A stretch of DNA of 64,000 nt. It comes from Epiperipatus broadwayi. Lineage: Eukaryota > Onychophora > Udeonychophora > Euonychophora > Peripatidae. The notes under the pieces were generated by a model that made no database searches, was not told the DNA's origin, and saw only the letters and a list, made by a program, of their open reading frames with translations. Within the stretch, counting starts at the first letter, position 1; the number at the start of each line of letters is the position of its first letter. This document shows, piece after piece, positions 35,283 through 47,736 of the stretch. The stretch is taken from assembly GCA_028023455.1 (NCBI GenBank), contig JAQFVV010006336.1, forward strand, positions 3,154,021-3,218,020. The letters run 5' to 3'. The translations under genes were made by a program, and so were the position numbers.

Positions 35283-35944
35283 TCATCATCATAATGATTT
35301 TTTAACTATTAATAATCCACTGCAGATTTAAGATTTCTCCAAGTTTAATTCAACTATAGCAATTTGAAGCCCCTTTTATCCACAACACACCAGCAAGCTT
35401 CTATATTGCAACTATGCTTCTCACATATGATTCCTTCTAGGAAAATTACAATCTCTTGAAATTCAATTTAAAACTTTAACTATCCTTCTATAATTATCTC
35501 TTCTAGAAATATCTCTAGCCCACTTTCAATTCAGTCTCTTAATTTTAATGATGTCAGAGATATCTGTTTTTTCTTCAACCCTATAGTTTGTTTCCAATCT
35601 CTTCTTGTTACTCCTAACAGACATCTTCAATGTTTTGTTGAGGGACATTTTGATATTATTAATTATATCTACTAAATCTAATGAATCCATGTTCATTTGT
35701 ATGATTAATTTCATCCGTTATGTTTTTATTTGCACCTATAATCTGATCAAGATCCATATAGTCGTTAATATCTTTAAATTCATACATTGTCAATCTTTAT
35801 TTTTTTGAAAAATTCACTGAACATAATTTTATTTTATATCTTTTGCAATTTTTTTTTAATCTTTGAAACATTATTTGTAAAAGTAACCTTCTCACTTGTA
35901 AAAATATTGATGGCTTGAATAATCTTTATTTACTTTTATTTTCT

Positions 35945-37192
35945 TAGCCACTCAGTTTAATTCACAAAATGCATATTACTGAAAAGCTAAAATTAATAAC
36001 TGAGGTGAAACTATAAGTTTATTATTAGTAAGCTTCTATTTTATGGACTTAGAGCTTTCGGGGCCTTTACGGCTCCATAATCATAGTCCTTTTACAGGCT
36101 GTTGATTCTATGCAAATGCATGCAAATTACAACATCCACCTTTTGGAGACCGTGAAGCATGTGTCTTTTCTGTTGATTGTCATGGCATCACTGGTGATGT
36201 AACATGCCTCTTTGATGTTCCTCTTGACATCATTCCTTTCTGTGCATACGATGTTGGCTTTAGATGGCTCAAATCTATGGCTTTGCTTCTGCTGATGATC
36301 AGCAAATACTGAGCTGCACTCTCCTTTAGTTGTAGCCTTTATATATATATATATATATTGTAACGAGCACATATATATGCTGAGCCAGTCTATTGCTCAC
36401 TGTGGCCCAAGTTTCTCCATAATATACCCAATCACATCATGTCTGCGAGCACACAATTTTATAAACAACATGGGGGGTTTCTTCTATATTTCTTGTGTCT
36501 TTGGTATTGTTGATGAGCCTATTTGTGTTTGGAGGGGTTCTGAATCCGAGTTTGAATTCCTTCTGTAATATTTTACTGTAATTTTTAGCTACTGTAGGTA
36601 TGTAAGGTATAATTAGATGTTGTCTGTCATCTTTTGTGTTTTGTTGCAGTCTTTTATGAAAGCTTGCAATCCTTTTGGTTATTGTTTTGTGATCATAAGC
36701 CACGCTTATTAAGTCCCTGATGTAGCTGGTGATGTTGTTTTTTCTAACTCACTCCAATTTACATAGGTGGTGATTGCAAAATAAGAAGGCAGACAGCCCT
36801 GCAAGTTTGTGTGCTTTAGGGGATTTTGAGAGTGGATGGATGTAGCCTTGGATGCACAAGGGTTTAATTATCAATGAATAAACAAATGCTAAATTCTCTC
36901 TTAATTTTTAAATTCAGATACCTGACCATGTTTTGCTTGTCTTCGTGTGTGCAATTAAATATGAGGTTGGAAAGAGCATGGAGTTCATGTAAAATCTCCG
37001 TGATAGCGTTTTCGGGTGCTGCCAAGAATAGGTCGTCTACGTATCTGCTATAAATTATGTTTGGCATTTCTGTCTGGTACTTTGGAATCACCTGTTGTTC
37101 AAAGTGATCTAGCACAATGCTAGAAACGATGCCACTAATGGGAAGTCCCATAGGCTATCCGTTGGAAATATAGACCATCTTGATGTCCATTT
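35945..37192 (-). mobile_element. PLE-C, Penelope-like element fragment inserted in RTE-2
   Basis: Minus strand from 37192: VYISNG, stop, PMGLPISGIVSS (RT motif B), YSRYVDDLFLAAP (motif C), then 36703-36437 with RLQQNTKDDRQHLIIPYIP, the PPNTNRLINNTKD block and ETPHVVYKIVC (start of the GIY-YIG domain), then 36372-36127 with FADHQQKQSHRF and ERNDVKRNIKEACYI (endonuclease C-terminus). A 3' non-coding region (about 35960-36120) matches the arms of the 39.4-kb fragment. A TA run (36341-36358) interrupts the endonuclease. The 5' part of RT is missing. Its sequence is distinct from PLE-A and PLE-B. Confidence 0.85.
36127..37160 (-). pseudogene. PLE-C RT (motifs B and C) and GIY-YIG endonuclease, broken
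   Basis: The coding remnant of PLE-C. The RT catalytic YVDD is intact. There is a stop before motif B (near 37155), a frame change between RT and the endonuclease linker (36860-36700), and disruption of the YIG half by sequence around 36340-36430. As in other PLEs the endonuclease is C-terminal to the RT. Inactive. Confidence 0.8.
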
Positions 37193-38030
37193 TCCTCAAT
37201 TTTAGTTTTCTTAGTATCACAATGTAATATAATCTTTGCTGTTTATTTTGATACATATTTTTCAGAATATAATATTATCCCCAGTCTATATATTGATGAT
37301 CCAAACATTAATCACTGCTGAAATGCTTAAAAAATTGAATGGCTTTCATAAATCTACAAATCCAAAGCATAATAGTAACTTATATTTACTGAATCTTTTT
37401 ATAGTTTCACACAAAACATGGATATGATACGCTGTGCTAAATCCACTTTTAAATTCAGCCAGACTCCAAAATTTTCTGCATATGAGTTGTAATTATCTTA
37501 ATAAATAGTTTGTATACATCTGACAAAAGACTGACTGATTTGTAATTTTTATTATCTTATTTCTTTATTAAATATCGATATCACTACTGATTTTTGCAAT
37601 TATCTAGTGCACCTTTATTATTTAGACACTTGGTATATAATTTGATCAATTTTTTTTTATTTCTTCTCCTTCTTCCTTTAAAATATCAATAATAATTCTA
37701 CTGTTTTCTAAAGTTTTTTTCTTTTTAATAAATTTAATTGCGTATATCACTTTTTCATTTAAAATTCTGGCCAGTTCAGAAGATAAAATCATTGTTACTT
37801 TTTCATTTACCATTGTCAAACTTCCTCCACTCACAACTTTGAGGCCATCCATTTCTGATAAATACCCTAATGATTATTACTAATCATTTTCGAAAATAGA
37901 GATTATCTCTAGCACAGATATAAACTTTAAACCTCAGTTAAAGATTAATATATCTGATTTTTTTACATTTACACACACGGAGTTATTCACATTTCTCTGT
38001 CCCGTATGTAATATCTTTATAGAAATAATA

Positions 38031-38199
38031 AACACCTCCATACTTCCCCATTCTTTTTAAATTCATATAAATAAAAATAGTGACCTGGGCCAACTGATGA
38101 GTGCTGGTTCAGCATGAAATGCATCTTGGGGGTCATTTGTCTTTTATTGTGTCATTATTTATATGAATTTAAAAAGAATGGGGAAGTATGGAGGTGTTA
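38031..38199. mobile_element. hairpin element: 43-bp perfect inverted repeats around a hammerhead ribozyme
   Basis: 38031-38073 and 38157-38199 are exact reverse complements (43 bp), enclosing 83 bp that consist largely of a type I hammerhead. The element interrupts RTE-2. Perfect arms next to a CpG-decayed ribozyme suggest either a recent event or gene conversion between arms. No coding capacity. Confidence 0.75.
38081..38135 (+). ncRNA. type I hammerhead ribozyme, core intact (HHR-1 type, 38 kb)
   Basis: Stem I 5' strand TGACC (38081-38085), internal loop TGGG, CCAA; core CTGATGA (38094-38100); stem II GTGCTG, loop GTT, CAGCAT (38101-38115, last pair G-U); core GAAA (38116-38119); minimal stem III A-T / A-T around GC; cleavage after ATC (C17 at 38125); stem I 3' strand TTGG, one-base loop, GGTCA (38126-38135). 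All required core residues are present. The internal loop in stem I facing the loop of stem II is what natural hammerheads use for tertiary contact. The ancestral stem III ACGCGT appears as ATGCAT, two CpG decays that keep it self-complementary. Confidence 0.75.
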
Positions 38200-39402
38200 A
38201 AATCACTGCAGAAGATATTTATCTTTTTTTTTGTCTTTTTACTGTGTAATTCGTTATTAGAACTACAAATCATTCTGTCGCCTCTCCTTTTAGTAATAAT
38301 TCTGTGTTTTCTTACTCCAGAAATAACTTCCAATTGCAAGATATTGTTTTACAACTAGGTGACTTTTAGTCTCTTCTGTAGCTTTTTTTAATAATTTATA
38401 ATTATGTTTTTACACTATTATTAATATTTTTGCAACATTTTACAAAACTCTAGATATTCAATTTTTTTAATTAGATCAGTTTAATTTTTTTTTAATAATC
38501 CTTCTTTTCTTCATGTATTATTTGCAAGGCTATGACTTTGAGGACTTTTAATGCACTCAGAACTGCTTAGCTTCCTTAATAATTTTTATGTAATTATAAT
38601 TTTTTTTAAGAGCGTATCAACACATATATTGATAATTTACAGTTGTCTAAGAGAAATTTTTTAATTGTATAAATTACAAAAAAAAATATTAATAAATTGT
38701 TACTTTTTTATTCCAGCTATCTTACTTGCCATTCTTGATAAAATACCACTTATCTTCTTTTTGATTTCAGTTTAATCTTAATTTCTATGTCTATAATATT
38801 TTTAAATGATTTTCAAGTTCTCATTTAAATTCTTAGATGGTTTATGAAGATTAGTCATATAAAATGTTTTTTGAATAGTTTTCATCTTTTTAATTTTGCA
38901 TTAACATGTAACTTGCATCTCAATAATCGATCATCTTTTCTTGTCGTGAATCTATTAATTACATTACAGTCTTGAAATACATATTTTCTTTTAGTCAAAA
39001 TATAACCTATTGTACTTTCATTTAAATTCTTCCAAGTTCATTTCAATTTAGCATTTTCTAAAAAAAAGAATTCAAAATACAAAGATTTTTGATTGTGCAA
39101 ATTCGCCACACTTGTGACTGCTGACATTTTTATTAACAAAACCAAATTTACCCATACACACTTTCATCTATTAATCATTTACCAACAGTTTCCCAATTTT
39201 AAAATAGTATTCGATTTGATCAAAGCATTTTGTATGACTCTTTAAAAATCTTCTATTTTTTAATAAAACAATAAGAACTTGTTGGATCATAAAGCTGAAT
39301 AATCTGCAATGATATTTTTCATTTAAATAAATAATTAATCTTGTCATCATGGCTTATATACCATTAATCTTCACCATGATATTTTTTTAATTTTTTATTT
39401 AT

Positions 39403-39930
39403 GTTTTAAATTGTGCTTTATGCAAAAAAGTGAAGCTTAGTATTATTAGAAACGTATTATATGGCTGAGTGCTTTCAGAGAACTTAAGTCTCCATATTCA
39501 TATGCTATTTTGGGAGTGTCAGTTTTTATTGAAATTTTAAGTGAAGTTTAGCGGTAATTTATGCAAAATGAATTCAAAGTTTTTTTTCATAAAGACCATT
39601 TTCTGGAGATTGCAAAGCATGATTTTTTTTTGGTTTATTGCATAGTTGTCATTTGTAATAAAGCGTGCCTCCTTAATCTTTCATTTTATATCATTATGTT
39701 CAGTACACAGTGCCCTTGCAATAGTGGGTTCACATAAATTACTACTAAACTTCACTTAAAATCTCAATGTAAGCTGACACTTCCAAAATAAGTTATGAAT
39801 ATGGAGACTTAAGTTTTTTTAAAGTGCTCTGCCCTATAATTCTTTTCTAATAAATCTAAGCTTTACTGTTTTGCATAAAGTGCAATTTAAACCATACCAC
39901 TCAAAGGTGAAGTAAAAAACAATGATTTTT
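39403..39930. mobile_element. PLE-C 3'-end fragment with inverted terminal copies
   Basis: Arms 39403-39565 and 39737-39895 are reverse complements and match the 3' non-coding region of PLE-C at 35960-36120. Between them, 39565-39740 aligns with the endonuclease C-terminal region of PLE-C (36130-36260, the ctggaga-ttgcaaagcatg and agcgtgcctcctta blocks) in minus orientation. It is therefore a minus copy joined to a shorter plus copy, with 3' ends outward. It interrupts RTE-2 near tttttatttatg; a duplication of the target is suggested but not exact. Confidence 0.65.
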
Positions 39931-40170
39931 TTTTATGATGAATTCCACTCTATTTGTGCTTTCAATATTTGTGTTTTTTATAGTAAAGTTCTTGTTCACT
40001 TGTAAATCATATCTGTACTTTTTCTTTTAGTTTCACAAATATCAATAAGGTCCCATTTAATATTAGACAGTTCTTTCAATTTTCACTTAAAAATGAGATG
40101 CATTTCTAATGGCATCTTGTGTCTGTATCCAGAATATTCCTTACATTCTCTGCCTTCAATTTCCAACTGC

Positions 40171-40639
40171 TGCTAATAATAATGCATGATGAGATGGTTT
40201 AACTTTCCCATTAAAAATGTTTTTCTTCCAATGTTTTTTAACATACAATTCATGATAACATTTAATTTTTTATTTGACAATTTTTATTTCTTTAATGCCT
40301 TAAATAATGAGAAAAATGAGTTTTGCTTTTTTTTTTAATGCAATGACAATATAAAAAAAATATGATAGCAGTACATGTATATGTTTAATTATTAAATTAG
40401 ATTTTACACCAAATCCAATGCCACAAATTTTTCTTTCATTGACTAACCTGCCTTTCCAAAAAAGCTTATATCCATATATCTGTTCCAATAAACTTTATTT
40501 CTCTGAGAGATGCATTTTTTTAAGAGCAGCTATATCAATAATAAATATTGACAGTTTTTTAGTCACACCTGTATTCCTTCATCCTGGCCTTGAAGAGTTT
40601 GCAACAAGTAAAGTTTACACATTCTATGTAACTATATTT
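40171..40639. other. AT-rich sequence, unassigned
   Basis: The overlapping frames on both strands at 40300-40642 carry no recognisable motif. Probably 5' flank of RTE-2 or 3' end of the next LINE. Confidence 0.35.
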
Positions 40640-41900
40640 TAAGAGAAAACCATATACACTACTGATGCTGATGTTGTTACTATTATTGTTATTTCTACTG
40701 CTGAAATAAGTAATAATACAGGTGCAACAACCTAGCCAGATTGTGTGAGACAGGCCATTTTCAGATCACATTTTATAGGCCCTTCCACTTCTATTACAGG
40801 CAGGGAGGTATCTAAATAGTGTTACCTAAGCATACAAACTTTATCAGTCATAACTCTTGTCTTACTTAAATTCTGTTCCAAACTCATTCATTAGTAATTG
40901 TACTTCCTAAAGCAAAGATCACAATTAAAAACTTCCAGCCCCCTAAGCCTTTTCTCAACAATGTTTTTTTTTTAATTTTTGAAGGCTTGAACTAAAAAAG
41001 AAAAGAAAAGAATATTGGAATCAGAAATACTGTGCATTTATCTACAGAATGGATTTCCCAACACAGTACTATTGACACAATTATTGTAAGATGTCTGATG
41101 GCATGAGAGGTTCACAACAACTGGATCTTACAAAAACTTAAATGACTGAAAAAAGAGGGAAACCTAAAAGACTATTTGTATCTGAAACAGTATCCAGCCT
41201 TTGATAAAACAACATTTTATCCTATGGTTTATTTGATATTTACAAATGAACTTTATATCTGAAGCCTGTATGCAGCGTGAGAATGATCCTGTGTGAAAAT
41301 GAATAAAACTTGTTCGACAACAATTTTAGACACTGTTATAAACCTTTTCAATTAAGTGAGTCAAATGTTTTAATCAAATCAATTAAAACAGTACAGATTT
41401 TTTTAAATAAATACTGACAATAAAACAATCATGTTTAGGATTCATTAAGTATTCTGTAATCTGTTATGTATAATAAAATCTTTGAAAGAATTCAATAGCG
41501 AATAACAATGATCATTGATATTCAGTCTCGATTCTTTTTATTTTAAAAATTGAAATAATAAGTGCATCTTTAAAATTTGCTGGCATAACTTCTTGAGTCC
41601 ATATATACTTAAAAATAGACATTTTATCAGTCACAGCTCAAATTCTAGTAATTTCAGATATTTCATTTAGATTTTCAGCCATTTCTTTAATAGGATCACA
41701 CAAAAAAAACTGTTTCAACTTTATCTATTTAAAAATCTTTTCCCAATTAACTGAATTAAGAAGTATTTAATAATACTGTTATCTCTCTTAAAATATGCCT
41801 CCTAAATATTATTAATTCATTTTTTATCTCTAAATGCAAGATATATTTAGCCTGCTTCATTCTGACTTATATTATTACTACTAACATGCTACATTACATA
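40640..41900 (-). pseudogene. decayed LINE reverse transcriptase (third LINE clade)
   Basis: Minus-strand translation around 41640-41530 gives DKMSIFKYIWTQEVMPANFK and DALIISIFKIKR, matching the W..E..P..FKDA.I...KKG block of LINE RTs. A further segment at about 41400-41340 shows VDLIKTFDSLN (motif A). Near 40900-40820 NLSKTRVMTDKV resembles the post-motif-C block. Heavily frameshifted. It differs from RTE-1 and from the 34-kb LINE. Confidence 0.55.
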
Positions 41901-44900
41901 GCATGAAAATCATTCTATAAATTTAATTAGCCACTGCCTGCATAGTTTATCACAATATTATTTTTATTTATATTAATAAAAATATTATTCTTATTGTATT
42001 TTTTTTTCTAGCTCTTTTTTATTTATTTTAATAATATATTTTTTCCAAACCTTTATTCTTATTTTTTTCTTGTTGATTATTAGTTCATAATATATATGAT
42101 GTAAAATATTTTTTAAATAAAGTCAGCAGTTTTTCATCACGTGCACAGAAATCATTTTTGAATGTTGTCTATTCTCACATACTTTGTTTTTTCATATTAT
42201 TTGTAGCATTTCTCAGAATTGTCTCATATAAAAATTGTCATAATTTTTGCCATATCCATAATTCTTTAAATCCATAATTTTTTGTATCAATAATTGATAA
42301 ATCACTATCCAGATGTCTCGTACAAAATTAAGTTGTTTTTTAAAAAAAAAAAAATATTAGAAATATTTTTTTTGCTTTCTGTCATTTTTTTTTGGAATTG
42401 TTGGTAGATTAATTCTTCATTAAAATGGTTATGAATGCTCAAATTTAAGTTTTAATTTATTTCAATCTCTTCTGTATTTGGAAATTAATAATATTACCCT
42501 ACTTTATTAAATCTTGTAATTGTTTGTTATAGTAATTATTGATTCTATTAAAAACAAAATATGAAGATATTGTGAACTTGAAATTATGCTAAATTTTGTT
42601 GAGAGTCATAAAGTAGCATGGAAATAACAGCATTTAAGGAGTAGTGATATCACACAGCATATATGGATAATTCAATGGCAGTGATAATAGAAATATTTTA
42701 GTTAAAATAATTTGAAATATGGTATAAATTCAAAAAAACAATAACTGTTAATTTAATATTTATTTCATCAAACAGTATCTTAAAATTTATAAAAATCTTG
42801 AATTGTAATTCTAAAGATACTTTTCACTTATGTTTTGTTATTTGTAAAATTAAAATCAAGATCGTTGCAGAATATAGATATAAAAGTTCTGCAATTATAC
42901 AACATAAGATTTTATATCATTTTGTAAAGCAATTTTTACAATTATAGAAATATTAAAATTATAATTATCTATAATTTTTAATGAGTTTTTGCTACGATCA
43001 TTTTCCCATATTTATAATTTTCATTATCTTGCAAAGCAACAAATAGAAGTTTTATTATTGGATTTAACTTCTTTTAAATTTAAATTTGTATTCAGTTTAT
43101 TGATAAGACTTTTTTATGTTTCTATTTTATCTGTAGAATAACATTATTTTAAATCATTATTATTAAATTTATGTCTTATGTTATTTGCATATTTGTTTCC
43201 ATTGTTTTTTGTTTATTTTATTTAAGTCATTATTACTTTTTTTATTAATAATATTTATTTTAATTATCTTTTGTTACTTTTTACACTTTACATATTTACT
43301 TGTAATTATATATTGAACTATTTCTATTATTTAGTTAAATTGTTAATGTTTTAAAAAAATCAAAATTTATTTATACATTTCTAAATATACTCAACTGTTA
43401 ATAAGGAGATGCAGATTAGTAGAGTATATAATGTTTGTCAGTCTCAGTAATTTTTATTTTTCTACACTTCTTGGTAGTCTATTAATGATAATCTAGTATT
43501 GGAATAGAACTGGTGATCTTTATATTTTTAAATAATTAATTTTAAAAAATACCCTAATTGATTGGAGCATTATTTTATATTTAATATTCATGATCTTCAT
43601 ATTAATTATATCTGGTAACACCTAAAGAAAGCAGAAGTTCAATATCTTTCAAAATATTGTTTGATACTAATCTGTATGCAACTACATAATAAAAATTGTC
43701 CAAGATATAATAAGTACAAGTAAAATATCAACTTCATGAATTGTCAGGCAATGATGTTTTATATATTTGTATTTTTAAATTTGAAATTTTTATTTTTTAC
43801 TTTTTTAATTCTAATTTATATGAGATTCAATGTAATTATAATTTACAAATCGATTTAGGACAGGTAAAATCAAAAAGTTCTTTAAAATGCCTTGAAATTT
43901 ATGAAGTACATATTTTAAGCTTGACTTGCAATGAGACTCGCGATCAAAAGTACTTTTTGTCTCTTCCTTTACAGTCTCATTTATTATTATATGGTCAATA
44001 GTATTATGCATAAATTGTCTTTAGAAATATTCAATATGATTAAAATATGCATTAATAATTTTTTCTCCCTTTTTTTTAATCTTGTGGGAAATTTCTTTAT
44101 CTTACTGTACATACGTGCATGTACACACATATTGTCATTCAAATCTTTACTAATTAACTTATGCATCAATTTACTCTGACTATTGTGGGAAGCATTCAGG
44201 TTGGTATAGTTATATATCCCCTTCTTTTCAAAGGAGTCAATGACACTGTGCAACTTTCAATTTCTCATTTGTATGTCAACTAACACTTTTTTAATTTATA
44301 TCCATTTTTTTTAATTATTTAATCATTTTCATTCTTTTCACATATGAAATTTTACATGGTATATATGTCTACAATTTTCAAAGAGTTATTTGTCATTAAG
44401 TAACAATGCAAAGAATTTCTACTCTGAAATTCACAAATTTCGATCATTTTACATTAAGATATATAATGCTTGGACATACATGGATCATCACGTATTGATT
44501 ACTGTTAAGCTATCCACAACATAACACATTAGAATAATGCCTTACTTATTTAAAGATGTATAGGCTGATACAGTAAATAAACACTCCAACTATGCCTTGA
44601 TTTATTTGAGCATTACAGATGAGTGAGCAAACTATAAAAATATTAAGCCATGCTCCTATTTGAGTCTTAGAGGCTATTAAACAATCTCCCAAACTGCATC
44701 TTGCTTATTCCAAGCTTTCAAGTGAATGAGCATAGCATTGAACAAATGAAGCAAAATAAATGTGTTGAGGCAGCACAAGATAATATCAAGTTCTAAATAT
44801 TGCATAACAACATAGTTGTCCCACATTCATGATCACATCATAGTACATTTCAAAAGCAAATCTATTTACATTATAATAGCACTTTATTTCATTCTCTGTA

Positions 44901-47736
44901 AAAATCATTTTTATCCATTCTGGATCATATGTTACATATCCTTTTTACATTTAAATTATTAATTGCATTTTTTTCCAGTATCAAAGTCACTCATGCATTC
45001 TAGCATTCTGGAAATCTCATATAATTGTTTTAATGTCACTCTTCAATATTGAAATCACTTTCAGATTTTTCACATCATTTGGTTTTTAAAAATATTGTAA
45101 TTTTAATTGTCCATAAATCAATAATCTTATTAACAAATCCTGCATCAATAGATCATCAACCTTCCTTTGTTTTTTATAATTAAGTTTTATCTCTGTTCAA
45201 ATTTTCGCTTATTGGTGGAGGTATCATTTAGGACAAACTTAATAATATAATAGACCTTTCATTCTGAAGTGTATCTATTACTTTCATCTTACAGTACCCT
45301 TTATTTTTATTTTTATTTGGTGCACAGACTGTAAGGTTTGACATGCCAACAGTAATCCATTGCTTTAAACTGTTTAATACTAGAGTGTTTGCTCTTTTTC
45401 TTTTATAGTTCTTACCATCTTGAATATCTTTGTTTTTAACTTTTTCATGTGTTCATTTTTTAATATTCAAGCAGCAGATTTTATGTTCTTGTTTAATGGG
45501 AAAAACTTTAAATCTTTTTATAAACAATGAACTCTGGCACTTTGATAAAAATCACACTGCTGGTTGAAATATTAAAACAATTTTATAGAAAAATAATTGT
45601 GTGTTTTTATTTGTTTATATATATATATGACTCTGAACCAGATGACGATACCTCCATTACTACTACTATGACAAACGGTAGTTGTATATAACAATAAACT
45701 CTAATTCAGTCATATCAAATTTCTTTCTTTTATATAAAATTCTATTAATACAAATATTATTTATTTCATGTCTAATATATTATATCAATCTTAATAAATT
45801 ATTTAATAATAAACTATTAATAATCATAAAACTTATTATCTAATCATTCAGTAAGGTACCCCTTTTTAACATTAATTATATACCAAAAGTATCCCCTCAA
45901 AGACATAGGAATATCATAAAACACTACTCCACTAAGATATCAATTTCACTCACATGACTTACAATTAAAATAAACAAATTATATTTAATATTAAAATTTC
46001 CTATGCAAAATTTAATAATGACACAATATAACATCTACTGATTAATATGATTGCATTCCACTTTCTTATTAATATTCCTTAACTAAATAAACATGTCAAG
46101 TTACTATTATGTCTTAAAATAAATAAATTTAAATAACCAAAAGAAAAGAGAGATTTTACTTACATCCAGTTACATTTAAAAATAATTAAGAAACAAATAT
46201 ACTAATCAATTTTTCACTTTCAAAATAACTAAATTCTTTCATAAATTGACTAAAGACTAAATTAAAATTATTAATCAATACATATCACTTAAAATTATCA
46301 TAAACATATTCAAAATACTTTATTTTCACCAAATATTATTTAATTTAATTATTTTTATTTTATATGGCATATTAATTATTCAGTCTTCATTATGATAATT
46401 GAATAAGGTGAAAAAAAAATTAGTTAATTAATATTTTGGATACAACATCAAATATCTTTAACAATTATGATATTCATTTTATTTACATTATTTAGATTAT
46501 ATGCAATGATACTAAATATCTTTAATTATTACAATATATGTGTAATAAGGATGATGAATAATGACTTGGAAAACAAGAAAAGTGACTCTTAACACTTTGT
46601 TAATTTGAAAACAAACATTAACATTTATTACAGTAGTGATACAAAATTTAAGAAACATTGCCACATATTATATTAAATTTTAAAAAATTAACATATTATA
46701 TAAAACTTTACAGACTAACATTAATAAAATACTTACAAAAACATAAATAATTTACACATTACTCCAATATCATTTACAACTAGGATATAGTATATTCCAT
46801 ACTTGACTCTATGAAAATCAAGATACTTCAAAATATTTTTATATGAAAATACATCAATAAAATATTCAATTTGTATTTTATCACATTCTAAATACTTCAC
46901 AAATATGTTCTTTATATTATCATTACATTATATTTAATCTTCATATAATATTATGATCCAATTATAACTCTACAACTTTTTATGCTCTTTTTATGTTTAT
47001 TATAAAATAACATTTATTTAAATATTCATTAAGATATGACACTTTATATATTGAATAATTATATGAATATTTATCAGGTTTTATTTTCAATATCATATCT
47101 CTTGTAATTCAGACATTCATTCTGTATTTTGAGCTTTAATATCTGATAAAAATATTCATAAAATCATTATTTTACATCATTTTAGCATCCTATTTGTTTT
47201 ATGTCTCATCCTTCTTGCATTAAATTGATTTACCTTACCATCATTTGAAAATTTAGCTAAGAGCCATTGCTTAAATGTACAATTCCTAAATATGATGTAT
47301 ATACCAGTGCAATTTTTATGATAACAAGTGTGGGATGGATATCTTATAAAATTATAATACACAACAATACTATGAATTATGCATCATAATATTACATTTT
47401 CTTGTGTGTACCTTAATTTTCTATCTTGTATCTATTTTAAGCTCTTAATACTTATCCTTAAACAACACATCCTTAACACTACAGGATTTCTAATAGCTCT
47501 ACTTTCCTGTACCACTACTTTATATGTAACACTCATATAAAATATTTAACATCACATTAAACTATTCATTTCTCAAATAATATCCAAACATATCCTTAAT
47601 ATTTTTATACTTGTGAACATACCAAAAAGAATTAAAAAAAAAAAAAATAAATAATTTACATAATTTATCATAAATGTAATAAGTTAGTTACCTTTAATTT
47701 ATAAAAAAAAGATCAATTATACATACACTTATATCA
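41901..47736. other. AT-rich non-coding DNA
   Basis: Several short frames (for example 43741-44253 on both strands) are composition artefacts without motifs. There is a TA run near 45617-45628. No RNA gene or element boundary found. Confidence 0.45.

Larger units (their letters stand above)
35283..40170 (-). mobile_element. older RTE copy (RTE-2), interrupted by three insertions
   Basis: The 3' tail (ATC units at 35283) and 3' part to about 35930 align with RTE-1. The alignment resumes at about 37193 (ctcaattttagttttcttagtatca, corresponding to RTE-1 near 31490) and proceeds through the RT upstream region, 38270-39400 (for example the catgtaacttgcatctcaataatcgatc block matching about 32690) and 39935-40150 (the endonuclease start). 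The gaps are occupied by PLE-C (about 35945-37192), the hammerhead hairpin (about 38031-38199 with its flanks) and the PLE-C inverted fragment (about 39403-39930). It is much more diverged than RTE-1 and RTE-3, so it is older. Confidence 0.75.

Noticed and set aside
36280-36320. CTGATGA at about 36291 as a possible hammerhead core
   Set aside because: It lies in PLE-C endonuclease coding sequence, there is no GAAA box at a suitable distance and stem I does not form.
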